Source of the DNA: DATCDE01 sp038252405
GTDB lineage: Bacteria > Actinomycetota > Actinomycetes > Prado026
Length of the DNA: 64,000 nucleotides
Direction: 5' to 3'
Assembly: GCA_038252405.1 (NCBI GenBank)
Contig: JBBSAJ010000002.1
Coordinates: forward strand, 62,001-126,000
A program made the position numbers and the translations under genes. Positions 16,136 through 24,540 of the stretch are shown here, piece by piece (the first letter of the stretch is position 1; every line of letters starts with the position of its first letter). The notes below the pieces were generated by a model. That model did not search any database, was not told where the DNA came from, and saw nothing but the letters and a program-made list of their open reading frames with translations.

Positions 16136-16732
16136 TCACGGCCCGACGATCGCGCCACGGGCCCGCGCCAGCAGGACGGCCTGCTCGAGGTCCAGCCGGG
16201 TGCCGGTGAGGTCGAGCGGGGCGAGGTCCACGCCCTCGAGGTCGGCGCCCCGAAGGTCGGCTCCGGCCACCTTCGCCGCGTGCACCCGGGCGTGCGCGAG
16301 GTCGCAGCCGCGCAGGCTGGCGCCCCGCAGGTCCGCGCCGGACAGGTCGGCCTCGGCCAGCCGGACCCCGTCCAGGACCACGCCGGCGAGGTTCTGGCCG
16401 CGCAGCGACACGTAGGACCAGTCGCCGCCCTCGACGGTGAGCGGTCGGAGGATGCAGTCCCCCTCGAAGGTCGATCCGGTGAGCTTGCAGCCCGCGAGCC
16501 GCACGTCGAACAGGTTGGTCCGGCGGAACCGGCAGCGCAGGAGCGCCGTGCGTTCGAAGACGGCCGCGTTCAGCCGGGCCCCCGACAGGTCGCAGTCCGC
16601 CAGCACGCAGCCGACCAGCCGGGCCTCGGTCAGGTCGGCGTCGCAGAGGTCCAGACCGCTGACGTGGACGCCGTCGAGCTCGACCGCGTACAGGTCGGCG
16701 CCGGAGAGGTCGGCGCCGTCGACCCAGTCCAT
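16136..16732 (-). CDS. Pentapeptide-repeat protein
   Basis: A 198-residue protein built almost wholly of A(D/N)LxX pentapeptides, for example GADLSGADL (6-14), CDADLTEARL and AEADLSGADLRGASLRGCDLAHARV, interrupted near the middle. Such proteins fold into a right-handed square beta-helix; some (MfpA, Qnr) mimic DNA and protect gyrase from quinolones. The length is near MfpA, but the sequence alone does not show gyrase binding. It sits 4 bases after purH and just before folD, so it is expressed with one-carbon/purine genes. Confidence 0.85.
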   Translation of the reverse strand: MDWVDGADLSGADLYAVELDGVHVSGLDLCDADLTEARLVGCVLADCDLSGARLNAAVFERTALLRCRFRRTNLFDVRLAGCKLTGSTFEGDCILRPLTVEGGDWSYVSLRGQNLAGVVLDGVRLAEADLSGADLRGASLRGCDLAHARVHAAKVAGADLRGADLEGVDLAPLDLTGTRLDLEQAVLLARARGAIVGP

Positions 16733-16736
16733 CGGG

Positions 16737-18320
16737 TCAGTGGAAGAAGTGCCGCACGCCGGTGAGGTACAGGGTGATCCCGGCCGCCACGGCCGCGTAG
16801 ACGACCTCCTCGTCGCGCACCGAGCCCCCGGGCTGGACGACGGCGCGGACCCCCGCGGCCGTGAGCACCTCGAGGCCGTCCGGGAACGGGAAGAACGCGT
16901 CGGACGCCGCCACCGCGCCGCGCGCCCGCTCCTCGCCGGCCCGCTCCACGGCCAGCCGGGCGGAGTCGACCCGGTTGACCTGGCCCATGCCGACCCCGAC
17001 GGTGGCCCCGTCGCTGGCCAGCAGGATCGCGTTGGACTTCACCGAGCGGCAGGCCCGCCACGCGAACTCCAGGTCGGCGAGGGTGGCCGGGTCAGCGGCC
17101 GCCCCGGCCGCCAGCGTCCAGGTCGAGGGGTCGTCGCCGTCGGCGTCGATGGTGTCGCGGACCTGCATGAGCAGGCCGCCGCTGACCGGGCGCCACTCCG
17201 CGGTCCTCCCGGGGTGCGGCCCGTCGCAGCGCAGCAGCCGGACGTTCTTCTTCGCGGTGAGCAGCTCGAGCGCCGCGGGCTCGAAGCCCGGCGCCACGAC
17301 CACCTCGGTGAACACGTCGGCCATCGCCTCGGCCATGGCGCGGGTCACCGGGCGGTTGGCAGCCACCACCCCGCCGAACGCGGAGACCGGGTCGCACGCG
17401 AAGGCCTTGGTGTAGGCGTCGGCGACGTCGGTGCCCAGCGCGATGCCGCACGGGTTGGCGTGCTTGATGATCGCGACTGTCGGGTCGGCGAAGTCGTAGG
17501 CGGCCCGCCAGGCGGCGTCGGCGTCCACGTAGTTGTTGTAGGACATCTCCTTGCCGTGCAGCTGCTCGGCCTGGGCCAGGCCGGGCGCGCCGTGCCGGGC
17601 CCGGTACAGCGCGCCCGGCTGGTGCGGGTTCTCCCCGTAGCGCAGCACGGCGGCCCGGTCCCAGTCGGCTCCGACCCAGGCCGGGAACCCGCTTCCCTCG
17701 TCCGAGGGGGCGACCACGCCGCCCATCCAGGAGGCCACCGCGATGTCGTAGGAGGCGGTGTGCACGAACGCCTCGGTGGCCAACGCCTGGCGCTGGGCCA
17801 GCGTGAAGCCTCCGGACGCCACAGCGTCCAGGACCTCGTCGTACCGCGCCGGCGAGACGACCACGGCCACGTTGGCGTGGTTCTTCGCAGCGGCCCGCAC
17901 CATGGTCGGGCCGCCGATGTCGATCTGCTCGACGCACTCGTCCTGGCTGGCCCCGGAGTGAACCGTCTCGGCGAACGGGTAGAGGTTGACGACCACGAGC
18001 TCGAACGCCGGGATGTCCAAGGCGGCGAGCTGCTCGCGGTGCTCGGCCCGCCGCACGTCGGCGAGCACCCCGGCGTGGATCCGCGGGTGCAGCGTCTTGA
18101 CCCGGCCGTCGAGGCACTCAGGGAATCCGGTGAGCTCGGCGACCTGCGTCACCGGGAGGCCCAGACCGGCGACGGTGGCTGCGGTCGTCCCGGTCGACAC
18201 GATCTCGACGCCGGCGGCGTGCAGCCCCCGGGCCAGCTCGGCCAGCCCGGTCTTGTCATAGACGCTGACCAGGGCCCGGCGGACGGGACGACGGTCGCTG
18301 TCGGGGTGGGTGTCGCTCAC
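16737..18320 (-). CDS. purH: Bifunctional AICAR transformylase/IMP cyclohydrolase
   Basis: Last two steps of IMP synthesis: formylation of AICAR with 10-formyl-THF, then ring closure. The 527 residues show the MGS-like cyclohydrolase domain at the N-terminus (ALVSVYDKTGLAELARGL, STGTTAATV, DGRVKTLHPRIHAG) and the transformylase domain with LRYGENPHQPGALY, KEMSYNNYVDADAAWR, IKHANPCGIA and SDAFFPFPDG. The GTG start overlaps the purN stop as GTGA. It is followed after 4 bases by the pentapeptide gene. Confidence 0.97.
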   Translation of the reverse strand: MSDTHPDSDRRPVRRALVSVYDKTGLAELARGLHAAGVEIVSTGTTAATVAGLGLPVTQVAELTGFPECLDGRVKTLHPRIHAGVLADVRRAEHREQLAALDIPAFELVVVNLYPFAETVHSGASQDECVEQIDIGGPTMVRAAAKNHANVAVVVSPARYDEVLDAVASGGFTLAQRQALATEAFVHTASYDIAVASWMGGVVAPSDEGSGFPAWVGADWDRAAVLRYGENPHQPGALYRARHGAPGLAQAEQLHGKEMSYNNYVDADAAWRAAYDFADPTVAIIKHANPCGIALGTDVADAYTKAFACDPVSAFGGVVAANRPVTRAMAEAMADVFTEVVVAPGFEPAALELLTAKKNVRLLRCDGPHPGRTAEWRPVSGGLLMQVRDTIDADGDDPSTWTLAAGAAADPATLADLEFAWRACRSVKSNAILLASDGATVGVGMGQVNRVDSARLAVERAGEERARGAVAASDAFFPFPDGLEVLTAAGVRAVVQPGGSVRDEEVVYAAVAAGITLYLTGVRHFFH

Positions 18321-18973
18321 GGGATCGTGACCTTCCTGCCGCGGATGGACCAGCCCTCGCGGGCCATCCGGCCCACGGTGTCGACGAGGAGCCGCCGCTC
18401 CTGCTCCTTGATGCGCTCGTGCAGGCTCGCCTCGTCGTCGTCGTCCAGGACCTCGACGGCGGCCTGCGCGAGCACCGGCCCGGAGTCGACGCCCTCGTCG
18501 ACCATGAACAGCGTGCACCCGGTGACCTTCACCCCGTAGGCCAGCGCGTCCCGCGCCCCGTGCATGCCGGGGAACGCTGGCAGCAGGGCCGGGTGGGTGT
18601 TGACGAAGCGGTCGCCGTACCGGGCGAGGAACGCCGGCCCGACCAGCTTCATGAAGCCGGCCGAGACCACCAGGTCCGGCTCGTGCTCGGCGACGGCGGC
18701 GGTCAGCGCGGCGTCCCAGGCCGCCCGGTCCGCGAAGTCGGACACGGCCACGACGAACGTCGGCAGGCGGGCCGGCTCGGCCCTGGTCAGGGCGGCGATG
18801 CCGTGGCGGTCGGCGCCGACCGCCACGACCACCGCCCCGAAGGCCGGATCGGCGCAGGCGTCGAGCAGGGCCTGCAGGTTGGTGCCGGTGCCTGAGACCA
18901 GGACGACCACCCGCCCTGGACGGCGGGCCGGTCGTACCGTGACCACCGCGGCCTGGTCCGAGGGTTGCGCCAC
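18317..18973 (-). CDS. purN: Phosphoribosylglycinamide formyltransferase
   Basis: Transfers a formyl group from 10-formyl-THF to GAR in purine synthesis; 218 residues. Seen: VVLVSGTGTNLQALLDAC near the N-terminus (phosphate loop), the catalytic Asn/His in VNTHPALLPAFPGMHG and the catalytic Asp in DEGVDSGPVLAQ. An N-terminal extension of about 20 residues precedes the usual start; the GTG at 18973 is supported by a TATCGT -10 ending 8 bases upstream. It heads purN-purH and is coupled to purH through a GTGA overlap. Confidence 0.95.
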   Translation of the reverse strand: MAQPSDQAAVVTVRPARRPGRVVVLVSGTGTNLQALLDACADPAFGAVVVAVGADRHGIAALTRAEPARLPTFVVAVSDFADRAAWDAALTAAVAEHEPDLVVSAGFMKLVGPAFLARYGDRFVNTHPALLPAFPGMHGARDALAYGVKVTGCTLFMVDEGVDSGPVLAQAAVEVLDDDDEASLHERIKEQERRLLVDTVGRMAREGWSIRGRKVTIP

Positions 18974-18981
18974 GGTGAGGC

Positions 18982-18987
18982 ACGATA
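18982..18987 (-). promoter_or_regulatory. -10 element TATCGT of the purN-purH operon
   Basis: TATCGT ends 8 bases before the purN GTG. No PurR-type operator or purine riboswitch is recognisable in the 74-base gap to the divergent gene. Confidence 0.45.
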
Positions 18988-19047
18988 TCGGTTGTACGCC
19001 CGCCCCCCGGACGCCGGGAGCGGAGGAGCCCGCCAGCGAGGAGCGCA

Positions 19048-19428
19048 GTGAGCCAGCCGGAGCCCGCCCCGTCCCCGCTGTCCAGCTCGGCGACGGCCAC
19101 GCTGCTCAGCGGGCTGGCCGCCCTGCTCGGCGCGGTGTTCTTCTTCCCGCTGGGGCTCGCCCTCGGGGTGGGCGCCCTGGTCGTCGGTCGGCGCACGCTG
19201 CGCGCCGCGAGGACGTCGGGGACCGCCGCCCCGTCGCGGACCGCCGTGGGCATGACGCTGGGGGCGCTGGGCGCGGGTCTGGCCGTGCTCGTGGGCATCG
19301 TCGTCGTCCTGTTCTGGCCGCAGCTGCGCGACTACGAGTCCTGCCGGGCCGGGGCCAACACCCAGCTCGCCCAGCAGGCCTGCGACACCCAGCTGCGCAC
19401 CGCGCTGCTGGACCGGATCGGCCGCTGA
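19048..19428 (+). CDS. Small two-helix membrane protein (DUF4190-like), function unknown
   Basis: A 126-residue protein with a proline/serine N-terminus, two long membrane helices (about 17-43 and 67-90) separated by a basic loop (VGRRTLRAARTS), and an extracytoplasmic tail with two Cys (YESCRAGANTQLAQQACDTQL) that could pair. The pattern is like DUF4190 proteins, but I am not certain of the family. The GTG start is supported by GAGGAG about 7 bases upstream. Divergent from purN and convergent with the DUF6350 gene. Confidence 0.7.
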   Translation: MSQPEPAPSPLSSSATATLLSGLAALLGAVFFFPLGLALGVGALVVGRRTLRAARTSGTAAPSRTAVGMTLGALGAGLAVLVGIVVVLFWPQLRDYESCRAGANTQLAQQACDTQLRTALLDRIGR

Positions 19429-19435
19429 CGCAGTC

Positions 19436-20695
19436 TCAACCGCGCCGGCTTGGGTCCAGCCGGGCCGCGACGGCGCGCCAGCGGCCCTTCGCCTCCCGGA
19501 GCACCCGCTCGGCGGCGCCCGCATGGCGCCCCGCGGCCCAGCCGGTCAGGGCCGCCACCACGGCCACCTCGACGGCCGCGGCCAGGCCGACCGGCCAGCC
19601 GTCCGGGCCGAGCACCGACATCCGGCCGCTACCCAGCGACCCCGAGGCGAGCAGTGCCAGCCCGCCCAGGGCCACGCCGGCGAGCAGCCCGGACAGAGCC
19701 GCCCGGACCGGGACCACTACGCCCCCCGCCCGCTCGCCGTCTGGCCGGGTGCGGACGGCGTGCAGCCCGACCAGCGAGCCGGCGAGGACGGGCACCAGCA
19801 CGGCGAGCAGCGACACCACCGGCGCGGACCCGCTGCCCGGCAGGGCACCGAGCAGGGGGAACGAGGGGACGTCGCCGAGGCGCACCCCGGCCGGCGCAAC
19901 CGACGTGGCAACGCCGACGGCGAACCCCGGCCCCACGCTGTAGGCGGCGGCCCACAGCACCGCGTTCGGCAGCAGCAGCAGCCCAAGCACCAGCAGGGAC
20001 AGCACACCGGCCGGCCCGTGGGCCACCGCCCGCACCAGCTCCACCACCCGGCCCGCGTGCGCCAGGAGCGCCAGCGCCAGCACGGCGGCCGCACCTCCGA
20101 GCAGCGCAGCCAGTCCGACACCGGCCCCGCGCAGCACGCTACGGGCCGCCGCCGTGAGCGGCCGAAGCGCCAGCCCGCGAGCCTGGCCGCCGCGCACCAC
20201 CCCGAGACCGCCAGCGGTCAGCGCGAGCAGCGCCGAGCCAACAAGCACCGACGCGGGGTCCGCCCCGGATCCCGCGTGGTCGCTCAGGTGGGACACGACG
20301 TATGCGGTCGCGGCGTACGTGGCCACGAGGGTCGCCACCGCGGCGGCCGCGGACCGCGCCGCGTCCACCGCGACCCGACCGGCCCAGTGGCCGGACCGGT
20401 AGAGCAGCAGCGCCGGGACGGCCAGCAGCCCGAGCGGCAGCAGCGAGAGGTCGCCGTCCGGGGTGGTGAGCGACGCCCCGTGGGCCATCAGCCAGGCCAG
20501 CCCGCCGATCTGCAGCGCGTCCTGGGGGGTGGACTGGTCGTGCGGTGCCGCGGCCCAGACCACGAGCACCGGGACGGCGATGACGGCGAGCCCGAGCACC
20601 GCGGCCCACAGCGCCGCGGTCACCCCCGAGACCAACGGCGAGCGCGGCGGTTCGGCCCGGCCAGCGGCACGCGGTCGCTCGAGCTGGACGGTCAC
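19436..20695 (-). CDS. DUF6350/PerM-like polytopic membrane protein
   Basis: A 419-residue alanine/leucine/valine-rich membrane protein with about ten membrane helices, matching the actinobacterial DUF6350 family. The mycobacterial relative PerM is reported to support cell division under acid stress; no motif here proves that role. The GTG at 20695 is supported by GACGAT ending 7 bases upstream. It lies between purN and sucD, a neighbourhood I recall from other actinobacteria. Confidence 0.72.
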   Translation of the reverse strand: MTVQLERPRAAGRAEPPRSPLVSGVTAALWAAVLGLAVIAVPVLVVWAAAPHDQSTPQDALQIGGLAWLMAHGASLTTPDGDLSLLPLGLLAVPALLLYRSGHWAGRVAVDAARSAAAAVATLVATYAATAYVVSHLSDHAGSGADPASVLVGSALLALTAGGLGVVRGGQARGLALRPLTAAARSVLRGAGVGLAALLGGAAAVLALALLAHAGRVVELVRAVAHGPAGVLSLLVLGLLLLPNAVLWAAAYSVGPGFAVGVATSVAPAGVRLGDVPSFPLLGALPGSGSAPVVSLLAVLVPVLAGSLVGLHAVRTRPDGERAGGVVVPVRAALSGLLAGVALGGLALLASGSLGSGRMSVLGPDGWPVGLAAAVEVAVVAALTGWAAGRHAGAAERVLREAKGRWRAVAARLDPSRRG

Positions 20696-20702
20696 GCCCC
20701 CG

Positions 20703-20708
20703 ATCGTC
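20703..20708 (-). promoter_or_regulatory. -10 element GACGAT, leaderless promoter of the DUF6350 gene
   Basis: GACGAT ends 7 bases before the GTG at 20695, the same hexamer as before the PspC gene at 34335. Confidence 0.4.
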
Positions 20709-20776
20709 GCAAACCGGACAGCCCCCGCCGCGACGCCACGCGGGCCGTTCTCCGGGAAGGTGGTGGGCCGGGTGGG

Positions 20777-21673
20777 TCAGCGACTGGCGACGATCTCCCG
20801 CATCAGCCGAGCCGTCTCGGACGGCGTCTTGCCGACGCGGACGCCCACGGCCTCGAGGGCTTCCTTCTTGGCCTGTGCGGTGCCGGAGGAGCCGGACACG
20901 ATCGCGCCGGCGTGCCCCATGGTCTTGCCCTCGGGTGCGGTGAACCCGGCCACGTAGCCGACGACCGGCTTGGTCACGTGCTCGGCGATATAGGCCGCGG
21001 CCCGCTCCTCGGCGTCCCCGCCGATCTCCCCGATCATGACGATCGCATCGGTGTCCGGGTCGTCCTGGAACGCGGCCAGGCAGTCGATGTGGGTGGTGCC
21101 GATGACCGGGTCGCCGCCGATGCCCACGCAGGTCGAGAAGCCGAGGTCCCGCAGCTCGTACATCATCTGGTAGGTCAGCGTGCCGCTCTTGCTGACGAGA
21201 CCGATCCGGCCGGCCTTGGTGATGGTGCCCGGGATGATCCCGGCGTTGGACTTGCCGGGGCTGATCAGTCCCGGGCAGTTCGGCCCGATGATCCGGGTCG
21301 TCCCCGAGTTCTGCGCGTGCTGGAAGAAGTCGGCGGTGTCATGCACCGGGACGCCCTCGGTGATGACGACGACGAGCGGCATCCCGGCGTCGACCGCCTC
21401 GTACACCGCGGCCTTGGTCCCGGCCGGTGGCACGAAGACGACGGAGACGTCGGCCGCGGTCTTCTCGACGGCCTCGGCCACCGAGCCGAAGACCGGCAGC
21501 AGCACCGGACCGTCCGGGCCGGTGAACTCCACCTGCTCCCCGGCCTTGCGCGGGTTCACCCCGCCCACGATGTTCGCTCCGGTGGAGAGCATCCGCTGGG
21601 TGTGCTTGCGGCCCTCGGACCCGGTCATGCCCTGGACCACGACCCGGGAGTTCTCGGTGAGGAAGATCGCCAT
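20777..21673 (-). CDS. sucD: Succinyl-CoA synthetase alpha subunit
   Basis: ADP/GDP-forming succinate-CoA ligase alpha subunit, 298 residues. The CoA-binding domain begins VVVQGMTGSEGRKHTQRML; CPGLISPGKSNAGIIPG is conserved; GHAGAIVSGSSGTAQAKKEAL carries the phosphorylated active-site His. It pairs with SucC, 25 bases upstream in the same operon, to convert succinyl-CoA to succinate with substrate-level phosphorylation. The start at 21673 (MAIFLTENSRV) is the only one that fits the fold. Confidence 0.96.
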   Translation of the reverse strand: MAIFLTENSRVVVQGMTGSEGRKHTQRMLSTGANIVGGVNPRKAGEQVEFTGPDGPVLLPVFGSVAEAVEKTAADVSVVFVPPAGTKAAVYEAVDAGMPLVVVITEGVPVHDTADFFQHAQNSGTTRIIGPNCPGLISPGKSNAGIIPGTITKAGRIGLVSKSGTLTYQMMYELRDLGFSTCVGIGGDPVIGTTHIDCLAAFQDDPDTDAIVMIGEIGGDAEERAAAYIAEHVTKPVVGYVAGFTAPEGKTMGHAGAIVSGSSGTAQAKKEALEAVGVRVGKTPSETARLMREIVASR

Positions 21674-21698
21674 GCGTGCTCGGTCCCGTCTGTCGTGT

Positions 21699-22874
21699 CT
21701 AGGCGGCCGAGGCGGCCAGCTCGGCCACCCGTCGCGCCGCATCGTCCATGGTGTCCACCAGTTCGACGCCGGCCAGGCCGGCGTCGAGGAGGATCTGGCG
21801 TCCCTCGTCCGCGTTGTTGCCATCGAGGCGGACCACGAGCGGCTTGTCGACCGTGTCGCCCTTGCCGGCCAGCAGCGCGAAGGCCTGCACGATGCCGTCC
21901 GCGACGGCGTCGCAGGCGGTGATGCCGCCGAACACGTTGACGAAGACCGCTTTGACCTCCGGGTCGGACAGGATGATCTCCAGCCCGTTCGCCATGACCT
22001 CCGCCGAGGCACCGCCGCCGATGTCGAGGAAGTTGGCCGGCTTCACGCCGAGCTCCTCGCCGGCGTAGGCGACGACGTCCAGGGTGCTCATGACCAGGCC
22101 GGCGCCATTGCCGATGATGCCGACCGCGCCGGAGAGCTTGACGTAGTTGAGGTCCTTCTCCTTGGCCCTGCGCTCGAGCGGGTCGGCCGCGTCACGGTCC
22201 ACCAGGTCGGCGTAGCCCGGGTGCCGGTAGCCCGCGTTGTCGTCGAGGGTGACCTTGCCGTCCAGGGCCACGACTTGGCCGTCGGGGGTCTTCACCAGCG
22301 GGTTGACCTCGACGAGGGTCGCATCCTCGACCGTGAACACCTCCCACAGCTTCTGCAGTACGGCGATCACCTGGTCCCGCACGTCCGCGGGGAAGCCCGC
22401 GGTGTCGGAGATCTCAGCGGCCTTCGCGGCGTCCACTCCCTGGATCGCGTCGACCGGGATCCGGGCCAGCGCGTGCGGCCGCTCCACCGCCAGCTGCTCG
22501 ATCTCCATGCCGCCCTCGACGGAAGCCATCGCCAGGTAGGTGCGGTTGGCCCGGTCGAGGAGGAACGACACGTAGTACTCGGCGTCGATGTCGCTCGCCG
22601 CGGTCACCAGGACGCGGTGCACCGGGTGGCCCTTGATGTCCATGCCGAGGATCGCCTGGGCCTTGTCGAAGGCGTCGTCCTGACCCTGGGCCAGCTTCAC
22701 GCCGCCGGCCTTGCCGCGGCCGCCGGTCTTCACCTGGGCCTTGACCACCACGGTGCCACCGAGGCGGCGGGCAACGTGCCGCGCCTCCTCGGGTGTGGTC
22801 GCGACCTCCCCGGGGAGGACGGGCACACCGTGCCGCTCGAACAGGTTCTTGGCCTGGTACTCAAACAGGTCCAC
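21699..22874 (-). CDS. sucC: Succinyl-CoA synthetase beta subunit
   Basis: Nucleotide-binding beta subunit of succinyl-CoA synthetase, 391 residues. The ATP-grasp N-terminal part MDLFEYQAKNLFERHGVPV, VVVKAQVKTGGRGKAGGVKLA and the C-terminal ligase-CoA domain with NFLDIGGGASAEVM and VFVNVFGGITACDAVA are all present. The GTG start has GGAG about 7 bases upstream. The preceding -10 candidate TACGCT (22916-22911) gives a leader of about 30 bases. Confidence 0.96.
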   Translation of the reverse strand: MDLFEYQAKNLFERHGVPVLPGEVATTPEEARHVARRLGGTVVVKAQVKTGGRGKAGGVKLAQGQDDAFDKAQAILGMDIKGHPVHRVLVTAASDIDAEYYVSFLLDRANRTYLAMASVEGGMEIEQLAVERPHALARIPVDAIQGVDAAKAAEISDTAGFPADVRDQVIAVLQKLWEVFTVEDATLVEVNPLVKTPDGQVVALDGKVTLDDNAGYRHPGYADLVDRDAADPLERRAKEKDLNYVKLSGAVGIIGNGAGLVMSTLDVVAYAGEELGVKPANFLDIGGGASAEVMANGLEIILSDPEVKAVFVNVFGGITACDAVADGIVQAFALLAGKGDTVDKPLVVRLDGNNADEGRQILLDAGLAGVELVDTMDDAARRVAELAASAA

Positions 22875-22910
22875 CCGGCACTCCGTCCGTCGTCAGCGGG
22901 GATGATCCGC

Positions 22911-22916
22911 AGCGTA
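22911..22916 (-). promoter_or_regulatory. Probable sucCD -10 element TACGCT
   Basis: TACGCT lies 36 bases upstream of the sucC GTG, leaving room for the GGAG ribosome-binding site, so this operon looks leadered. Confidence 0.4.
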
Positions 22917-22970
22917 GACCGGGCCGGTCCTGACTGGGCAATCGGGCCAGTCGTGGGCCCGTCGAGGGTG

Positions 22971-23381
22971 CTAGTCGCCGACCCGCTCCTGGCCGACGTG
23001 GGTGCGCACCCAGTCGACGATCTCGTAGGTGGGAGCGCCGGGGGTGAACACCTTGCGGACCCCCATGGCCGCCAGCTCGGCGATGTCGTCCTGGGGAATG
23101 ATCCCGCCGCCGAACACGACGATGTCGTCGGCCCCGCGCTCGCGCAGCAGGTCGACGACCCGCCGGAACAGGGTCAGGTGCGCCCCGGAGAGCACCGACA
23201 GGCCGACCGCGTCGGCGTCCTCCTGGATCGCCGTCTCGACGATCTGCTCGGGGGTCTGGTGCAGACCGGTGTAGACCACCTCGACGCCTGCGTCGCGCAG
23301 CGCACGGGCCACCACCTTGGCACCGCGGTCGTGCCCGTCCAGTCCGGGCTTGGCGACGATCACTCGGATCGGGGCGGTCAC
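22971..23381 (-). CDS. Cobalamin-binding small subunit of acyl-CoA mutase
   Basis: A 136-residue stand-alone B12-binding domain matching the small subunit of split acyl-CoA mutases (IcmB-like). It shows the base-off/His-on motif Asp15-x-His17-x2-Gly20 in KPGLDGHDRG, then GLSVLSGAHLTLF and VFGGGIIPQDDI, which contact the cobalamin tail. The obvious partner is the large subunit at 1143-2729, which lacks this domain, but the two genes are 20 kb apart. GGAGGTG precedes the GTG start. Confidence 0.9.
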   Translation of the reverse strand: MTAPIRVIVAKPGLDGHDRGAKVVARALRDAGVEVVYTGLHQTPEQIVETAIQEDADAVGLSVLSGAHLTLFRRVVDLLRERGADDIVVFGGGIIPQDDIAELAAMGVRKVFTPGAPTYEIVDWVRTHVGQERVGD

Positions 23382-23425
23382 GGCTCACCTCCGCTGCAGA
23401 TCCTGGGTCTTCCGGCCGATGCATG

Positions 23426-23431
23426 AGCCTA
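23426..23431 (-). promoter_or_regulatory. Probable -10 element TAGGCT of the B12-subunit gene
   Basis: TAGGCT lies 45 bases upstream of the GTG at 23381; the short leader carries a ribosome-binding site. No B12 riboswitch is visible. Confidence 0.4.
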
Positions 23432-23483
23432 ACGAATCGGCCACGGTCGCGTGGCGCGGCCCGTCCGGCCCCGCCGCCGTCGG

Positions 23484-23489
23484 TACGAT
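23484..23489 (+). promoter_or_regulatory. Probable -10 element TACGAT of the lipase gene
   Basis: TACGAT is 47 bases before the GTG at 23537, which has its own GGAGG. This is a leadered promoter. Confidence 0.4.
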
Positions 23490-23536
23490 CCGCAGGTCTC
23501 GGGGCGCCTGCGCCCAGGAGGTTCGGGAGGGACGGC

Positions 23537-24487
23537 GTGAGCGCTCGCGAGCGGCTGGACACCGCGGGCCGGACCGTACGCACCGGCGCGCGGACCGTGC
23601 TGAGCCCCGCCGGGATCCGGGGCACCGCCGTCGAGCTGGCCTGGCTGGGGGCGCACCTGGTCATGTACCCCCTCGGGCTGGCGGAGGAGCGGGCCCGCGA
23701 GGAGGTCGACCGGTACTCGCTGCGCGGGCTGCCCCCGGTCCAGCGGGGACTCGTGATCGGTGACGTCGAGGCGGCCGGGACGCCGATCCTGCTGGTCCAC
23801 GGTGTCGTGGACAACCGGTCGATCTTCACGGTGCTCCGCCGGGGGCTGCGACGGCGCGGCTTCGGCCGGGTGACCGCGCTCAACTACAGCCCCCTGAGCG
23901 AGGACGTCCGGGAGGTCGCCGAACGGCTGGCCGAGACCATCGAGGCGGTCTGCGCGGACACCGGATACGAGCGGCTGCACGTGATCGGACACTCGATGGG
24001 CGGCCTGGTGGGGCGGTACTACGTGCAGCGGATGGGCGGCGACGCCCGGGTGCACACCTTGGTGACGTTGGGCACACCCCACGCCGGCACGTTCGCGGCC
24101 CGACTGGTACCCCACCCGGTGGCCCGGCAGCTGCGCCCCGGCAGCGACGTGGTGGCCGAGCTGGCCGCTCCCGCCCCGGGCTGCCGGACCCGGGTGCTGT
24201 CCATCTGGACCGACCTCGACCAGATGGTCATCCCCAAGCAGTCGGCCCGGCTGGACCACCCGGACCTGATGGCCCGCAACGTTTTCATCCGCGGTGTCGG
24301 CCACCTGTCGCTGCCCATTGACGGGCGCGTGGTGCACGAGATCGGATCCACGCTGGCCCACCTGGACCACGACGGGACGACGCTGACGGCCGGCGTCACC
24401 TCGCTGCCGAGCCACCCGCAGGCCCGGACCCGACGACGTCGGACGGCTACGGAGCGTCACCAGCCGTCGGTGTCCGCGTCACGCTGA
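23537..24487 (+). CDS. Alpha/beta-hydrolase, lipase class 2-like
   Basis: A 316-residue alpha/beta-fold esterase or lipase. HGVVDNRSIF is the oxyanion-loop region, GHSMGG the nucleophile elbow, DLDQMVIPK the acid region and GHLSLP the catalytic His. An amphipathic N-terminal stretch (AWLGAHLVMYPLGLA, about 35-49) may touch the membrane; no clear cleaved signal is seen. The C-terminal tail is basic and disordered (TRRRRTATERHQ). The GTG start has GGAGG 6 bases upstream. Substrate unknown. Confidence 0.82.
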   Translation: MSARERLDTAGRTVRTGARTVLSPAGIRGTAVELAWLGAHLVMYPLGLAEERAREEVDRYSLRGLPPVQRGLVIGDVEAAGTPILLVHGVVDNRSIFTVLRRGLRRRGFGRVTALNYSPLSEDVREVAERLAETIEAVCADTGYERLHVIGHSMGGLVGRYYVQRMGGDARVHTLVTLGTPHAGTFAARLVPHPVARQLRPGSDVVAELAAPAPGCRTRVLSIWTDLDQMVIPKQSARLDHPDLMARNVFIRGVGHLSLPIDGRVVHEIGSTLAHLDHDGTTLTAGVTSLPSHPQARTRRRRTATERHQPSVSASR

Positions 24488-24540
24488 GTACCACTGACCA
24501 CTTTGCCCCGGGCGGAACACCTCGGGCACAGTGAACGACC

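Noticed and set aside
16136..16732. Calling the pentapeptide protein MfpA or a quinolone-resistance gene
   Set aside because: Repeats and length fit but nothing in the sequence or neighbourhood shows gyrase binding.
22932..22952. GACTGG...CCAGTC hairpin downstream of the B12-subunit gene
   Set aside because: Six base pairs with a 9-base loop and no tract; could be a terminator but is not distinguishable from chance in GC-rich DNA.
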